Source of the DNA: an uncultured Oscillibacter sp.
GTDB lineage: Bacteria; Bacillota; Clostridia; Oscillospirales; Oscillospiraceae
Reading direction: 5' to 3'
DNA length: 5,204 nucleotides
NCBI GenBank assembly: GCA_905236835.1
Contig: CAJOQY010000267.1
Coordinates: 1 to 5,204, forward strand
A program made the translations under genes and the position numbers. The notes under the pieces are model-generated. The model was not told the origin of the DNA. It was given only the letters and a program-made list of their open reading frames with translations, and ran no database searches. Of this stretch, positions 4,711 to 5,204 are shown one piece after another; position 1 is the first letter of the stretch; every line of letters begins with the position of its first letter.

Positions 4711-4739
4711 TTGCGTATGTGATATTCCTGTGATAAAAT
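4711..4739 (+). promoter_or_regulatory. Candidate proximal promoter of the LRR gene
   Basis: TTGCGT (4711-4716), a 17-bp spacer and TAAAAT (4734-4739) preceded by TGA (extended -10). An A/T-rich stretch (4677-4710) lies upstream. The predicted start near 4746 gives a leader of about 35 nt. Confidence 0.65.
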
Positions 4740-4742
4740 CAC
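4718..4742. promoter_or_regulatory. Candidate operator over the -10 of the proximal promoter
   Basis: TGTGAT is repeated at 4718-4723 and 4729-4734, 11 bp apart, and the second copy forms the 13-bp palindrome GTGAT-AAA-ATCAC (4730-4742) covering the -10. A protein bound here would block the promoter. No regulator is identifiable. Confidence 0.35.
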
Positions 4743-4779
4743 GAAATGACAGATCCATCAGAAAGGGGATATGATTGCC

Positions 4780-5204
4780 ATGAAGAAGCTGTTATTCTGT
4801 TTGATTCTAATATGCCTCACCGCGCCGGGATTCTGTCTGGCGGCGCGGGCGGCGGAAAGCGGGGAATGCGGCCTGAACGCCCGTTACGCGCTGGATTCCA
4901 ACGGCGTAATGACCATCTCCGGCGCGGGGGCGATTGATTATCCGTTTTGGGGCGACAGCCGGATTCAATCCGTACAAATCGGGAACGGCATTACATCCAT
5001 AAGCAAAGGCATATTTTTACGCTGTATCAATTTGACGGCGGTGAAACTGCCGGAGAGCCTGACTTCCATTGGCGCGTCCGCGTTTCTGGGCTGTGAGAAT
5101 CTTCTTGATATTCAATACGCCGGAAACAGGCTGGATTGGGAAGAGATTGACTGGCTGGAAATCGCGGGATTCCCGGAAAACGCGGTTGTGTCTTATGGCA
5201 AAAC
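4780..5204 (+). CDS. Secreted BspA-like leucine-rich-repeat (LRR_5) protein, N-terminal 141 residues, cut by the window edge
   Basis: The start ATG 4780 follows AAAGGGG (4762-4768) at 11 nt and opens MKKLLFCLILICLTAPGFCL, a classic signal peptide with probable cleavage after ARA (residue 24). The in-frame ATG at 4771 is only 2 nt from the ribosome site and is less likely. After it comes the lead-in common to clostridial BspA-type proteins, ALDSNGVMTISGAGAIDY (37-54). LRR_5 repeats of 23 residues follow: IQSVQIGNGITSISKGIF (62-79, unit to 84), LTAVKLPESLTSIGASAFLG (85-104, unit to 107) and LLDIQYAGNRLDWEEI (108-123). The family is surface or secreted and usually mediates adhesion or interaction with a host or other cells, but the target here is unknown and the C-terminus, which would show any wall anchor or added domain, lies outside. 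Own promoters lie at 4654 and 4711. Confidence 0.88.
   Translation, partial: MKKLLFCLILICLTAPGFCLAARAAESGECGLNARYALDSNGVMTISGAGAIDYPFWGDSRIQSVQIGNGITSISKGIFLRCINLTAVKLPESLTSIGASAFLGCENLLDIQYAGNRLDWEEIDWLEIAGFPENAVVSYGK

Noticed and set aside
4746..4937. 63-codon plus-strand frame overlapping the LRR gene start
   Set aside because: It is out of frame with the signal-peptide/LRR protein, which has clear family features; it is a shadow.

Overview
The window looks like a chromosomal segment of an endospore-forming member of the Clostridia (Bacillota). The evidence is a SpoIIQ-type forespore protein with a close match to a sigma-F promoter in front of it, strong Shine-Dalgarno sequences, a BspA-type leucine-rich-repeat exoprotein, and a YknXYZ/MacAB-style export operon in which the adaptor carries its own transmembrane anchor. 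Coding DNA is GC-rich (GCG, GGC and TCC codons are favoured) while the intergenic regions are very AT-rich. No phage or insertion-sequence genes, tRNA, rRNA or CRISPR are visible. I cannot place the genus.

Layout. Positions 1-2703 hold two genes on the minus strand, probably one operon: a 767-residue membrane-fusion (adaptor) protein at 400-2703, followed 42 bp later by the N-terminal 119 residues of a LolD/MacB-class ABC ATPase that runs off the left edge. The permease is presumably beyond the edge. The adaptor is unusual: it is a tandem double adaptor with two lipoyl/coiled-coil/beta-barrel modules in one chain, and each coiled coil is exactly 15 unbroken heptads. Positions 2704-3070 are a divergent, partly extremely AT-rich control region. 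It holds a candidate vegetative promoter and a structured leader for the adaptor operon, a perfect 14-bp tandem repeat, and a sigma-F-type promoter for the gene to the right. Positions 3071-4096 encode a SpoIIQ-like M23 (LytM) protein with all metal and catalytic residues in place.

Positions 4097-4325 are noncoding, with a hairpin, three 11-bp repeats and an intrinsic terminator. Positions 4326-4588 form a compact, insulated transcription unit: UP-like AT tract, extended -10 promoter, an RNA of about 225 nt whose 5' and 3' ends can pair with each other, an SD-sequestering hairpin with a GUAA loop, a 27-codon reading frame with a near-perfect ribosome binding site, and a T-tract. I could not assign it to a named RNA or peptide family, and it is the best candidate here for something undescribed. 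Positions 4589-4779 carry two further candidate promoters of the same TTGCG/17 bp/extended -10 form. From 4780 to the right edge is the start of a secreted BspA-like LRR_5 protein.

Working together: the adaptor and ATPase should form one envelope transport or export machine. The SpoIIQ-like protein belongs to the engulfment programme of sporulation. The LRR protein is a surface or secreted factor. The sequence shows no functional link between these three, and the small RNA/peptide unit sits between the last two as an independent gene.
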